A stretch of 64,000 nucleotides of DNA from Paenibacillus sp. PAMC 26794. Lineage in GTDB: Bacteria > Bacillota > Bacilli > Paenibacillales > Paenibacillaceae. The stretch covers positions 1 to 64,000 of the forward strand of contig NZ_ANHX01000082.1 in the NCBI RefSeq assembly GCF_000316035.1, read 5' to 3'. Shown here in pieces: positions 8,186 through 16,423 of this stretch (position 1 is its first letter; each line of letters opens with the position of its first letter). The notes below the pieces were generated by a model. It searched no databases. It was given only the letters and a program-made list of their open reading frames with translations, and was not told the DNA's origin. The position numbers were made by a program, and so were the translations under genes.

Positions 8186-8548
8186 GTGGAACATAGAGTC
8201 CAAGGAACTTCAGGAACGCTGGGTACTCTAAGATCACTATCAACAAGAACAACAACAGAGGAATCAGCCGAATTGCTTATTCAGAATAATACAATAGCTA
8301 AGGACAGATTGAGTTTATCTAGTGAGGAAGAGAAAGCCATTGATCAGCTGGAAGTAGCTACAAGAGCTCTTCAAGGACCTGAAAAGACCTATGAAATTTC
8401 AGTGCATGAAGAGACTAACTCAATTATGGTCAAAATTAAAAATAAAGCAACAGGTGAACTTATTAGGGAAATACCTAAAGAAAAGCTACTTGACGTCGCT
8501 GCCAGTCTCATGGAACTAAGTGGATTGATTATCGATAAGAAAGCATAG
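8186..8548 (+). CDS. flaG: FlaG family protein
   Basis: 120-aa FlaG/YvyC protein, typically encoded between flagellin and fliD and affecting filament length. The C-terminal domain is typical (YEISVHEETNSIMVKIKNKATGELIREIPKEK...). I chose the GTG at 8186 because GGGAGGG (8173-8179) lies six bases upstream; the frame is open further up but without a better site. The N-terminal ~40 residues are low-complexity, as usual for the family. Confidence 0.87.
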   Translation: MEHRVQGTSGTLGTLRSLSTRTTTEESAELLIQNNTIAKDRLSLSSEEEKAIDQLEVATRALQGPEKTYEISVHEETNSIMVKIKNKATGELIREIPKEKLLDVAASLMELSGLIIDKKA

Positions 8549-8561
8549 TGGAGGGGATAAA

Positions 8562-10013
8562 ATGAGAATTAGCGGCTTAGCTTCGGGTCTCGATATTGAC
8601 GCAATGGTTAAACAGTTAATGACTGCAGAAAAGGCACCTTTGGATAAAATTAATCAACAGAAAACACAGGCTGAGTGGAAACGTGATAATTACCGTACAA
8701 TTAGTACGAAATTGGTGAGCTTCAATGAAAAGCTGTCTAATTTAAATTTAAGTAAAAATATAGATTCTAAACAAGCTGTGGTCACAGGAGCAACAGGTGT
8801 ACTTACCGCTACCGCAACGGGGGTTGCTGCCAACTCTGTATTAAATGTGAGCGTTAAAAATCTAGCTTCATCCTCAAATGCTATATACCAAGGTACGGCA
8901 GGCGCTACAAAAATGTCTGATTTGTATTCTGGAACAGAGACAAGCGTTACAATTGGTAAAGCAACGATAAGCTTTACGGCAGACGATACCATTGACTCAT
9001 TTGTTAAAAAAATTAACAGTAATAAAGACTCAGGTGTAACAGCAGTATATAACTCCGCAACAGGAGGGTTGTCTTTAACTAATAGAGATACAGGTAATAA
9101 AGATATAGAGCTAAGTGGTGAATTGTTCACGAGTAATACTAATTTTACAACTGCCGGGGTTAACAAAGGTGTTGATGCCACAGTAGTTATCAACGGATTG
9201 GAAACAAAGCAAACTTCTAATCGCTTTACTGTAAATGGTGTAGAAATCTCGTTGACAGGAGTCACTCCTACTGGACAGACTAATCAAATTGAAGTTACAC
9301 AAAACACTGATGCGATAATCGATACAATAAAATCTTTTGTTGATTTTTACAACGAAACTATCGCATTAATGAACCAAAAAACAAATGAAGAGCGATATAG
9401 AACCTATCTGCCTTTGAGCACAGAACAAAAAGCAGATATGAAGGATAGCGAAATTGAATTGTGGGAAAGCAAAGCGAAAAGTGGATTGTTAAAGAATGAT
9501 TCAATTCTTAATAAGTCGTTAAGTGATATGCGTACCGCTATGATTTCTGAATTTAACTTTGGGGGAACCAAGCTAAACATTACTCAGTTTGGTATAACTA
9601 CGGGCAGTTATAGTGAAAAGGGTAAACTCGTTCTTGATGAAGATAAGTTGCGGACAGCGTTAGAATCCAACCCTGAACAAGTTACTGCCTTGTTTAGCCA
9701 AGTGGACAGTTCTAGCAAAGGTATAACCAATAATGATGGGTTATTCAATAGGATCAAAAAAATAAACGCAACAGCTCTTGAAAGTTTATCTGAAAAAGCC
9801 GGTACATCTAAGATTAGTAGTGATTTATCAACAGCATTCTTACCACAAAGCCAAATGGGTAATCAATTGACAGCTTATGAGCGTAGAATTACTGAGTTGC
9901 AGGCTCGCTTAACTCGTAAAGAAAATCAATATTATAAACAATTTACTGCTATGGAGACAGCAATGAATAAGTATAACAGTACTTCTTCGAGCCTCTCTAG
10001 TATGTTAGGCTAA
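8562..10013 (+). CDS. fliD: FliD, filament cap protein (HAP2)
   Basis: 483-aa cap that sits on the filament tip and folds arriving flagellin. The N-terminal FliD signature (RISGLASGLDIDAMVKQLM) and the C-terminal coiled coil (LTAYERRITELQARLTRKENQYYKQF) are present. The central domain (about 90-330) is variable and Thr-rich. It follows flaG by 13 bases with a GGAGGGG ribosome binding site and precedes fliS by 26 bases. Confidence 0.95.
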   Translation: MRISGLASGLDIDAMVKQLMTAEKAPLDKINQQKTQAEWKRDNYRTISTKLVSFNEKLSNLNLSKNIDSKQAVVTGATGVLTATATGVAANSVLNVSVKNLASSSNAIYQGTAGATKMSDLYSGTETSVTIGKATISFTADDTIDSFVKKINSNKDSGVTAVYNSATGGLSLTNRDTGNKDIELSGELFTSNTNFTTAGVNKGVDATVVINGLETKQTSNRFTVNGVEISLTGVTPTGQTNQIEVTQNTDAIIDTIKSFVDFYNETIALMNQKTNEERYRTYLPLSTEQKADMKDSEIELWESKAKSGLLKNDSILNKSLSDMRTAMISEFNFGGTKLNITQFGITTGSYSEKGKLVLDEDKLRTALESNPEQVTALFSQVDSSSKGITNNDGLFNRIKKINATALESLSEKAGTSKISSDLSTAFLPQSQMGNQLTAYERRITELQARLTRKENQYYKQFTAMETAMNKYNSTSSSLSSMLG

Positions 10014-10039
10014 TTTTAAGTATTAAGGAGTGAAACCAA

Positions 10040-10417
10040 TTGATTAATTCCCCTCTTCAAAAATATCAACAAAATCAATTTCAGACTTCACCAGCACAAC
10101 TTTTATTAATGTTATATGATGGCGCAATTCGTTTTGTGAAATCCGGGGTTTCTGCTATAGAAGAATCTAATTTTGAGAAAACAAACACTAATCTATGTAA
10201 AGCTCAAGCAGTTATTCATGAATTGATAGCTGCGTTAAATTATGACTATCCTGTTGCCAAAACGTTGTATTCAGTGTATGAGTACATGATTCACTGTCTA
10301 ATTCAAGCTAATCTCAAAAAAGATGTTAAACCAGCTCAAGAGGCACTTTCCCATCTAACTGAACTCCGGGAAGCTTGGGAGATTGCTAGTAAAAGTATCA
10401 ACGGGACAGCTAACTGA
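10040..10417 (+). CDS. fliS: FliS, flagellin export chaperone
   Basis: 125-aa helical chaperone that binds the C-terminus of flagellin and prevents premature polymerisation. It shows the family signature QTSPAQLLLMLYDGAIRFV at residues ~15-33. It starts with TTG behind AAGGAG (10025-10030, nine-base spacing). Its TGA overlaps the ATG of the next gene by one base, so fliS and fliT are coupled. Confidence 0.94.
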   Translation: MINSPLQKYQQNQFQTSPAQLLLMLYDGAIRFVKSGVSAIEESNFEKTNTNLCKAQAVIHELIAALNYDYPVAKTLYSVYEYMIHCLIQANLKKDVKPAQEALSHLTELREAWEIASKSINGTAN

Positions 10418-10755
10418 TGCAGTCGTCAGGAGAATATATTAATCAGTTATTTGATATGACAATGCGTATAGTTGATCAGATTGATGATATCGAATACGAA
10501 GAATTAGTTTCTTTTGTAGATCAAAGAGAATCCCTAGTTGGGATAATTATGTCGAATAATTCAAAACTTGATGAATCCGATAAAAATAAAGTCATGCAGC
10601 TCATGGAATATGACGATGTTTTCTTGAATAAAATGCTGAGTCTTAAAAATGAGGCAGCTAGTTGGTTGAACAAACAAGGTTCTATTCGGGTGCAGAAGAA
10701 TGCTTACAGCTCCAATTATGCGTCCGATAGTTTGTTTTTTGATAGGAAAAACTGA
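10417..10755 (+). CDS. fliT: FliT-like flagellar chaperone
   Basis: 112-aa small acidic helical protein in the fliT position, translationally coupled to fliS through TGATG. Members of this group chaperone FliD in other bacteria, and sequence conservation is low. The sequence begins with a long helix (INQLFDMTMRIVDQIDDIEYEELVSFVDQRESL). The call is mostly from position, size and helix content. Confidence 0.72.
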   Translation: MQSSGEYINQLFDMTMRIVDQIDDIEYEELVSFVDQRESLVGIIMSNNSKLDESDKNKVMQLMEYDDVFLNKMLSLKNEAASWLNKQGSIRVQKNAYSSNYASDSLFFDRKN

Positions 10756-10772
10756 ATGAAGGTTGGGAAACA

Positions 10773-12749
10773 ATGAAGCTGTTGAGTATTTGCATGATTG
10801 TCAAGGACGAGGAAAGGGTACTTGAACGTTGTCTGAGTAGTGTACAAGATCTCGCCGATGAGATTATCATTGTGGATACAGGATCGACAGATAAGACAAA
10901 GGAAATTGCCAAGAAGTATACGGATAAAATATATGATTTTAAGTGGTGCAATGATTTTTCAAAAGCGCGCAATGAATCACTCCTCCATGCTACAGGAAAA
11001 TGGATTCTTGTGATGGATGCTGACGAATATATATCAGAAGAAGAACATCAGGATTGGAGAAATTTCCTGCAAAAAGAGGAACGGATTCCACATCTGGCTT
11101 ATACTCTTCCAGTGATAAACTTTACTGGTGAGAAAGAGTACGACGATGAGATTACCACTGCACCTGTTACAAGACTATTTCCGAACAACGTGGGGATTAC
11201 ATTCGAACGTCCAATTCATGAACAGTTGACCAGAGGGCCGCAAGATGAATTGTATCATAAGGCAGTCAGTCTTCATATTTATCATACAGGCTATCAAGTG
11301 AGTCGGATTATAGAAAAAAACAAACATGAGCGAAACATGGGGATCTTTGATCAAATGCTAGCGGACCAGGAGCTTACTTCCTATGATTGGTATACATTAG
11401 GCAACCAGCACCGTTATGCAAAAGATGAACTAATGGCTATAGAATGCTATGAAAAAGCCCTAAGTGATGCACATCAGAATGAAGCATGGTACCCACATTG
11501 CTTGATGGGGCTCGTTAGTTTGTATTACAGTCAAAATCAACTTAAACGCTCATGGGAATTAACGGAGAAGTATTTAATTAAGTATAACGAATATCCCGAG
11601 TATTACACAGTTAAAGGAATTCATTATGAAACTATGGGTTTCTTTCAAGAAGCGGAGCAACAATATCTAAGATCCATCGGTATAGCTGAAAAAAGGGCGC
11701 AAGAAAATCGGGAGATCTGGTTAATTGATCCGATGTACAGTTTTGATTCTCCAGTGCAGCAACTGATTGGGCTATATTTCCGTCTCAATGACAATCAAAA
11801 TGCAATATACTGGATGTCAAAACAGCTAAATAAGAATAATCAGAATCCAGGACATCTGGTCAAAATGATGGAATGGTTAACACAGAATGAAGGCGAAGAA
11901 TCTGTTATCCGTTTCTTTGAGAAATTATACACTTCTCCAACTGATAGAGATTATCTCCTATTATATAAAGTTTCGTTAGTTTTAGGTAATAAGAGACTGG
12001 TAAGTCACTATAAGAAATTAGTACCTACAGATACGGAACAAAGTCTTTCTGATCAATTAAAGTTATTCGTTATAAATGGGGATTTTGCGGCAATACATGT
12101 ATTGCTAGACAATACCACTATTATAACAGGAGATGAACAATTAGTAGGGCTTCAAGTGATCGTTGGGACGCTTCTATCAAACGACCGTTCATTACTGAAT
12201 AAACTTTCAAAAAAACTTGAAAATGAAAAACTATTCTCTGTTTTGAAAGTGGTCACTAGTATCATTGACCAGCATGAGGTCAGTGACGATATAGTCCTTG
12301 ACACAGACGTGATTTTTGCTATAGCTAGGCAACTTTATCTGATGCAAGAGTTTGAAGTTTTTGATCAATTGGTTAATGGATTCAATAATAGTGATTTAAT
12401 TAACAGATTAGCAAATTACTTTTATGATGTGAATCGAGTAGAACTGGCGATGAATTATTATTCAGCGCTACTGAGTCGAAATGAATTAAATGGAACGAGC
12501 TTGGAAAACCTCGGATATTATCATGCAAATCAAGATTACAGAGATGATGCTTTTGAGTTCCTTAACGGTGCTCTTCAAGATGAACCTGGAAAAAGGCATA
12601 TTTATAAAACATTGATTAGTTTGGCATCGAATCAACATAAAAAGAAGATAATCACTGATTTCGAATATAATTTCCCCGATTTCAATGAGATATCATTTGT
12701 TAAAGAGTTTTTTGCCAATGAATTAAAGATGTTAAAGTATACAGTATAA
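10773..12749 (+). CDS. GT2 glycosyltransferase with long TPR tail
   Basis: 658-aa protein. Residues 1-~110 are a GT-A fold glycosyltransferase family 2 domain: CMIVKDEE start, IIIVDTGSTD nucleotide-binding segment and the metal-binding DAD at ~82-84. The remainder is a chain of TPR-like helices (residues ~190-650). This architecture resembles protein glycosyltransferases of the SunS/flagellin-modifying type. It lies 17 bases after fliT on the same strand, so it is probably the last gene of the fliD operon; that argues for flagellin or cap glycosylation. Donor and acceptor cannot be read from sequence. A bidirectional terminator follows. Confidence 0.8.
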   Translation: MKLLSICMIVKDEERVLERCLSSVQDLADEIIIVDTGSTDKTKEIAKKYTDKIYDFKWCNDFSKARNESLLHATGKWILVMDADEYISEEEHQDWRNFLQKEERIPHLAYTLPVINFTGEKEYDDEITTAPVTRLFPNNVGITFERPIHEQLTRGPQDELYHKAVSLHIYHTGYQVSRIIEKNKHERNMGIFDQMLADQELTSYDWYTLGNQHRYAKDELMAIECYEKALSDAHQNEAWYPHCLMGLVSLYYSQNQLKRSWELTEKYLIKYNEYPEYYTVKGIHYETMGFFQEAEQQYLRSIGIAEKRAQENREIWLIDPMYSFDSPVQQLIGLYFRLNDNQNAIYWMSKQLNKNNQNPGHLVKMMEWLTQNEGEESVIRFFEKLYTSPTDRDYLLLYKVSLVLGNKRLVSHYKKLVPTDTEQSLSDQLKLFVINGDFAAIHVLLDNTTIITGDEQLVGLQVIVGTLLSNDRSLLNKLSKKLENEKLFSVLKVVTSIIDQHEVSDDIVLDTDVIFAIARQLYLMQEFEVFDQLVNGFNNSDLINRLANYFYDVNRVELAMNYYSALLSRNELNGTSLENLGYYHANQDYRDDAFEFLNGALQDEPGKRHIYKTLISLASNQHKKKIITDFEYNFPDFNEISFVKEFFANELKMLKYTV

Positions 12750-12750
12750 C

Positions 12751-12805
12751 AAAAAAACGAATGGTAACAAGTCTTGATAAGAGCTTGTCATCATTCGTTT
12801 TTTTG
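12751..12805. terminator. Bidirectional terminator between convergent genes
   Basis: ACGAATG...ACAAG / CTTGT...CATTCGT stem flanked by seven A and seven T, serving the GT2 gene on the plus strand and the tagD-like gene on the minus strand. Confidence 0.85.
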
Positions 12806-12821
12806 TTTATAAAGATAGTTA

Positions 12822-13214
12822 TTATGGTGTAGCCTGTAAGGAACTCTTTATTGAAGTTGTGGAGATGTCGGGAGTCCGCGCTAAGTAAATGACGGTGCAA
12901 CAATCAGATAATTCGTCAAACTTGCCCTCCCAATCATCACCCATTACAAACGTATCCACTTCCCACTGTATAATATCTTTTTGTTTCTGCTCCCAATTCT
13001 CTTCAGGTATAACTAAATCTACATATTTAATTGATTCAAGCATCATTTTACGTTCTTCGTAGGTAAAGTAGGCATCCTTCCCCTTTAAACCGTTAAACTG
13101 ATCAGTAGATAAAGCCACTATAAGATAATCTCCAAGCTCCTTTGCGCGTTGAAGTAAAAGGATATGACCATAGTGCAATAAATCGAACGTTCCATAAGTG
13201 ATTACTTTTTTCAA
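12822..13214 (-). CDS. tagD: Glycerol-3-phosphate cytidylyltransferase (TagD-like)
   Basis: 130-aa cytidylyltransferase making CDP-glycerol from CTP and sn-glycerol-3-phosphate in the cytosol, the activated precursor for poly(glycerol phosphate). The catalytic HYGH (HxGH) is at residues ~14-17 and the RTPDISTTSIK signature is at the C-terminus; length is as in TagD/GCT. It is downstream of, and 12 bases from, a TagF-like gene on the same strand, an apparent two-gene operon. Finding a CDP-glycerol maker inside the flagellar region rather than a teichoic acid cluster is unusual. Confidence 0.92.
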   Translation of the reverse strand: MKKVITYGTFDLLHYGHILLLQRAKELGDYLIVALSTDQFNGLKGKDAYFTYEERKMMLESIKYVDLVIPEENWEQKQKDIIQWEVDTFVMGDDWEGKFDELSDCCTVIYLARTPDISTTSIKSSLQATP

Positions 13215-13226
13215 AAAGTTTCCTCC

Positions 13227-14723
13227 TTACGTTGCACAAGTGAAAGCTTGTAATTTTTTGTTAATAATTTCATCCAACTCTGGTTTCTGGCTCTGATTTA
13301 GAGACTTTTGATAATAGGTTACAGCTAATTGGATGTTTCCCATACTTTCATATACATATCCCAGGTTATATAACAAATCTTCATCCCAAGGAAAATGCTG
13401 ATGTCCTCTTAGGAATGACTGGATTGCTTCTTGGCTGTCACCATTCATTAGATGTAACATGCCGTTCATGGCAAAAATATCAGGGTCTGCCGAGTTGTCA
13501 ACCAGATATTGTTGTATAGCTTCATTAGCCTGTGCCAGGTGTCCATTCTCAATCATTTGTTGGATAGTTTGTTTGATTTTTCTTTGTAATTCTTTATGCT
13601 CCCGGAAGTTGGCTCTTCTCTTTTGAATGATCTCTAGATTGTCTTCAATGTATTGATCAATTTCTGTCCACACCCTACTTGACGATTGATCATCTTGATA
13701 GAAATGGAACAGATTTAGTAGAGTATCCCGTTCCTTGGCATAGTAATTTTCGTCACAAACGTATCGTTTAATAGCATCCTGTAGTTCGGATTGAGTATGG
13801 ACCTTAGGTCCAGGTGTCCAAAAGTCATATGGCTCAAACAGAAATCCACGATTTTCTCTGTATTCTTCAAGATCTACAGGTGTAAAAATTACAGGACGAT
13901 TCAACAACAGATAGTCAATATACACTGAGGAATAATCTGTGATCAACATATCTCCTGCTCCAAGAATACTATATAGGTCCATATTGTGATTAGTCAGATC
14001 GTGATCATTCAAAGTGAAAATATGATTTGAGCGAATATCAGATAACTCTTTCTGAAAATATTGTTCTTCAAAAGGATGAAGTTTAAGTATTAAATTCAGA
14101 TTATATTCTTCAAGAAAATGTTGTAGTTGTACTTTATCATACTCGGATAAACCAAATAAATTTTGGAAATCCTTAGAACCTTCTAATTTATCTGGAGTGA
14201 TAACAGACTTACGGAACGTTGGCATGAAAAAAATTATTTTGTCCTTTTTGTCGATGTTAGGGAATATCTTCTTGAGAGTATCTCTACTTTCACTCGATAG
14301 TAATGCATCATTTCTTGGTACTCCAGTAATACGATACTGAGCAACATTTGCTCCATTACAAGCATTCATAGCAGTGTTATAAAGTGCAGAATAGGACATG
14401 ATCATATCTACCTTGGACCAGTGTGCATGGATGTTGCTATCTGGGGTTTGTTCTTGTTTATCCATTTTGGCCATTCCTTTAAGAGGGAAACCGTGCCAGA
14501 GATCGATATGAACCTTGTCATAATTGGAAGAGTATTCACCATGGGTTGTAATATAAACATCGCTTTGATCCAAATGACGGCTGTAAAGCATTTGTTCTCG
14601 GGTTAACAACTCAATATCATACTTATCACGTAGTTCTTGGTAAGCGTTGGTATAAAGGTGGTAGTTATTTGAGCCTGATGAAGATAGGTGAAACAGCGTG
14701 ATTTTGATTTTATTTCCGTTCAT
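13227..14723 (-). CDS. CDP-glycerol glycerophosphotransferase family protein with TPR tail
   Basis: 498-aa TagB/TagF-like enzyme transferring glycerol phosphate from CDP-glycerol. Family motifs are intact: WHGFPLK with the catalytic-type His at residue ~77, KLHPFE with His ~216, and TDYSSVYIDY at ~262-270. Residues ~385-490 form TPR-like repeats, an addition not found in classical TagF. It is followed by the tagD-like gene. It has no membrane segment, so it is probably cytosolic or peripheral. The acceptor is unknown; the TPR tail suggests a protein partner. A sigma-D-like CCGATA element lies 40 bases upstream. Confidence 0.87.
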   Translation of the reverse strand: MNGNKIKITLFHLSSSGSNNYHLYTNAYQELRDKYDIELLTREQMLYSRHLDQSDVYITTHGEYSSNYDKVHIDLWHGFPLKGMAKMDKQEQTPDSNIHAHWSKVDMIMSYSALYNTAMNACNGANVAQYRITGVPRNDALLSSESRDTLKKIFPNIDKKDKIIFFMPTFRKSVITPDKLEGSKDFQNLFGLSEYDKVQLQHFLEEYNLNLILKLHPFEEQYFQKELSDIRSNHIFTLNDHDLTNHNMDLYSILGAGDMLITDYSSVYIDYLLLNRPVIFTPVDLEEYRENRGFLFEPYDFWTPGPKVHTQSELQDAIKRYVCDENYYAKERDTLLNLFHFYQDDQSSSRVWTEIDQYIEDNLEIIQKRRANFREHKELQRKIKQTIQQMIENGHLAQANEAIQQYLVDNSADPDIFAMNGMLHLMNGDSQEAIQSFLRGHQHFPWDEDLLYNLGYVYESMGNIQLAVTYYQKSLNQSQKPELDEIINKKLQAFTCAT

Positions 14724-14762
14724 GTTAGGTCCCTTTCTTATTGAGAAGTGTTCTATATAGTT

Positions 14763-14770
14763 TTATCGGT
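14763..14770 (-). promoter_or_regulatory. Sigma-D-like -10 element, minus strand
   Basis: On the minus strand the sequence is ACCGATAA, 40 bases upstream of the start at 14723. It shares CCGATA with the consensus. No convincing -35 was seen. Confidence 0.3.
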
Positions 14771-14860
14771 TTTAATGTCCTAGAAATATAGGTGAGAAAA
14801 TATGGATGTATTTTAAACAAGGATAATATCACTAAAGTTCTCTCTATTTTAAATCCAATT

Positions 14861-14868
14861 ACCGATAT
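14861..14868 (+). promoter_or_regulatory. Sigma-D-like -10 element, plus strand
   Basis: ACCGATAT matches GCCGATAT at 7 of 8 positions, 59 bases before the ATG at 14928. No TAAA lies at the expected 15-base distance (TAAA occurs 24 bases upstream). Candidate only. Confidence 0.35.
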
Positions 14869-14927
14869 ATAAGATATGAGTAAATTATAAATTTAGAAAC
14901 TCAGTTGAAATAAGAAAGGAAACAAAT

Positions 14928-16382
14928 ATGAAAAAATATAGACCCAAGGTGTTATTACTTGCAAACGAACCTGTTGAATGTAACTCTATAGCTCTTTTTG
15001 TAAAAGCCCCAACATATATAAAAGAGAAGTTCGAATTAATATTAAAACAAAAAAATGAAGTTAGTAATATTGATATGGAGGATTTTGATATTATTATTAA
15101 TTCAAATGGTGTAATTCTTCCAAGTAAGTATCAAATAAATGTGGAATTCGGAACATTTCCTATTAGTCCTTCCAAAAGGATGGATACAAATCTCTCTCCG
15201 TCAGATGAATACACTAAATTTGAAGATTTATATATCGAATGGAAAAATGTCGATGTTATACTTTCTTCTTCTCATGTTAGTTCGGTTATTTTTAATGCAT
15301 GTAACGGTGCAGTCGCTGAACAATATCAAATTACTGGTATGCCAATAAACGACTTTTTGTTTGATGATGTTATTAACAAGGAAAAGTTAATAGAGATTTT
15401 CGAAATATGTCATGTAACAGATTTTAAATTGGCCATGTATACTTTTGATTCTACTAAATTTGAAAAAATTATTGATATTAAAAAGAATGAGTTGAATAAT
15501 TTTTTTAAACGACTTTTCAAATTTGATGAATTCGAAATAGCGATTTTCTCCAAGTTTCTTAAGGCGAACAACCTTTTCTTTATTATTGATATGACCAAGA
15601 ATGAGGTATGTATTGATAAAGAAACTAAAGAAATATTAAATAAAAATAATATATTACTACTAGAACAATCCCAGCTTTTAAAACAAGAAATATATTTTGG
15701 TCAATTGTTAAAAACGCTAGATATTTTAATTACTGACTTAACACCTATGTATTTAAACTATTTCCTATTAAATAAACCTGTATTATTTAATGATAATCAA
15801 AATTTCCAGTTAGAAGGGAGCCCCATTTATCCATATCATTTTTGGACTCCTGGATATAGGTTTAAGTTGTACGGTGATTTAGAATCCGAATTGCTGAAAA
15901 TTTTAGATAATAAAGACTTATTTCATGCTGGACGTAAAAAAGTTGTAGATATTTTACATCACTATAAAACAGCAGGTGCTTCAGTAAGAGCTTGGGATAA
16001 GATAAATCAAATCTGGGAGCAAGGGAATTCTCAATATGAAAAACTGGAGCTTACGAAAGAACAAAATGATCTTAAAATAGCTATAACAGATAATATAAAA
16101 ATCTTGCTAGAACAGGATAGTCTTGAAAATGCAAAGAATTCAATTGAAGCATTCAGAGATCATTTTGGAATTGATGAAGAATATATCACCATGCAATCAT
16201 TCTTACAGTTTAAACTTGGTAATTACAAAAAAGCTTTACACATCCTCAAAGAGGGAAGGCTTCGATATCCTAATAGTTACGACATTTTGTTCAACTTAGG
16301 ATACATATCCCAAGAGTTAGGACGACAAGAAATGTCAGACTATTATTTTGAAAAAGCACAGCAAAAACAGATTGATAATTAA
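14928..16382 (+). CDS. TagF-like protein lacking catalytic motifs, TPR tail
   Basis: 484-aa paralogue of its two neighbours, collinear from the NACNG segment (residues ~123-127) to the HFWTPG segment and the C-terminal TPR helices. Every catalytic motif is changed: WHGFP is FGTFP (~74-78), KLHPFE is replaced by DMTKNE, and TDYSS is TDLTP (~268-272). The frame is intact with a good ribosome binding site (AAAGGAA), so it looks like a maintained pseudoenzyme rather than a decayed gene. It might be a scaffold or a regulatory partner of the active paralogues. The DNA is strongly AT-rich. Confidence 0.8.
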   Translation: MKKYRPKVLLLANEPVECNSIALFVKAPTYIKEKFELILKQKNEVSNIDMEDFDIIINSNGVILPSKYQINVEFGTFPISPSKRMDTNLSPSDEYTKFEDLYIEWKNVDVILSSSHVSSVIFNACNGAVAEQYQITGMPINDFLFDDVINKEKLIEIFEICHVTDFKLAMYTFDSTKFEKIIDIKKNELNNFFKRLFKFDEFEIAIFSKFLKANNLFFIIDMTKNEVCIDKETKEILNKNNILLLEQSQLLKQEIYFGQLLKTLDILITDLTPMYLNYFLLNKPVLFNDNQNFQLEGSPIYPYHFWTPGYRFKLYGDLESELLKILDNKDLFHAGRKKVVDILHHYKTAGASVRAWDKINQIWEQGNSQYEKLELTKEQNDLKIAITDNIKILLEQDSLENAKNSIEAFRDHFGIDEEYITMQSFLQFKLGNYKKALHILKEGRLRYPNSYDILFNLGYISQELGRQEMSDYYFEKAQQKQIDN

Positions 16383-16423
16383 ATTTTTCAAAAATTAATG
16401 AAATTGATAAAGGATGATTTTTT

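Noticed and set aside
8690-9265. 191-codon minus-strand open frame inside fliD
   Set aside because: Opposite a Thr-rich repeat of fliD; Val/Ser/Leu-rich artefact.
12822-14723. Ordinary wall teichoic acid cluster
   Set aside because: Only tagD- and tagF-like genes are present, without linkage-unit or export genes, and the TagF-like proteins carry unusual TPR tails.
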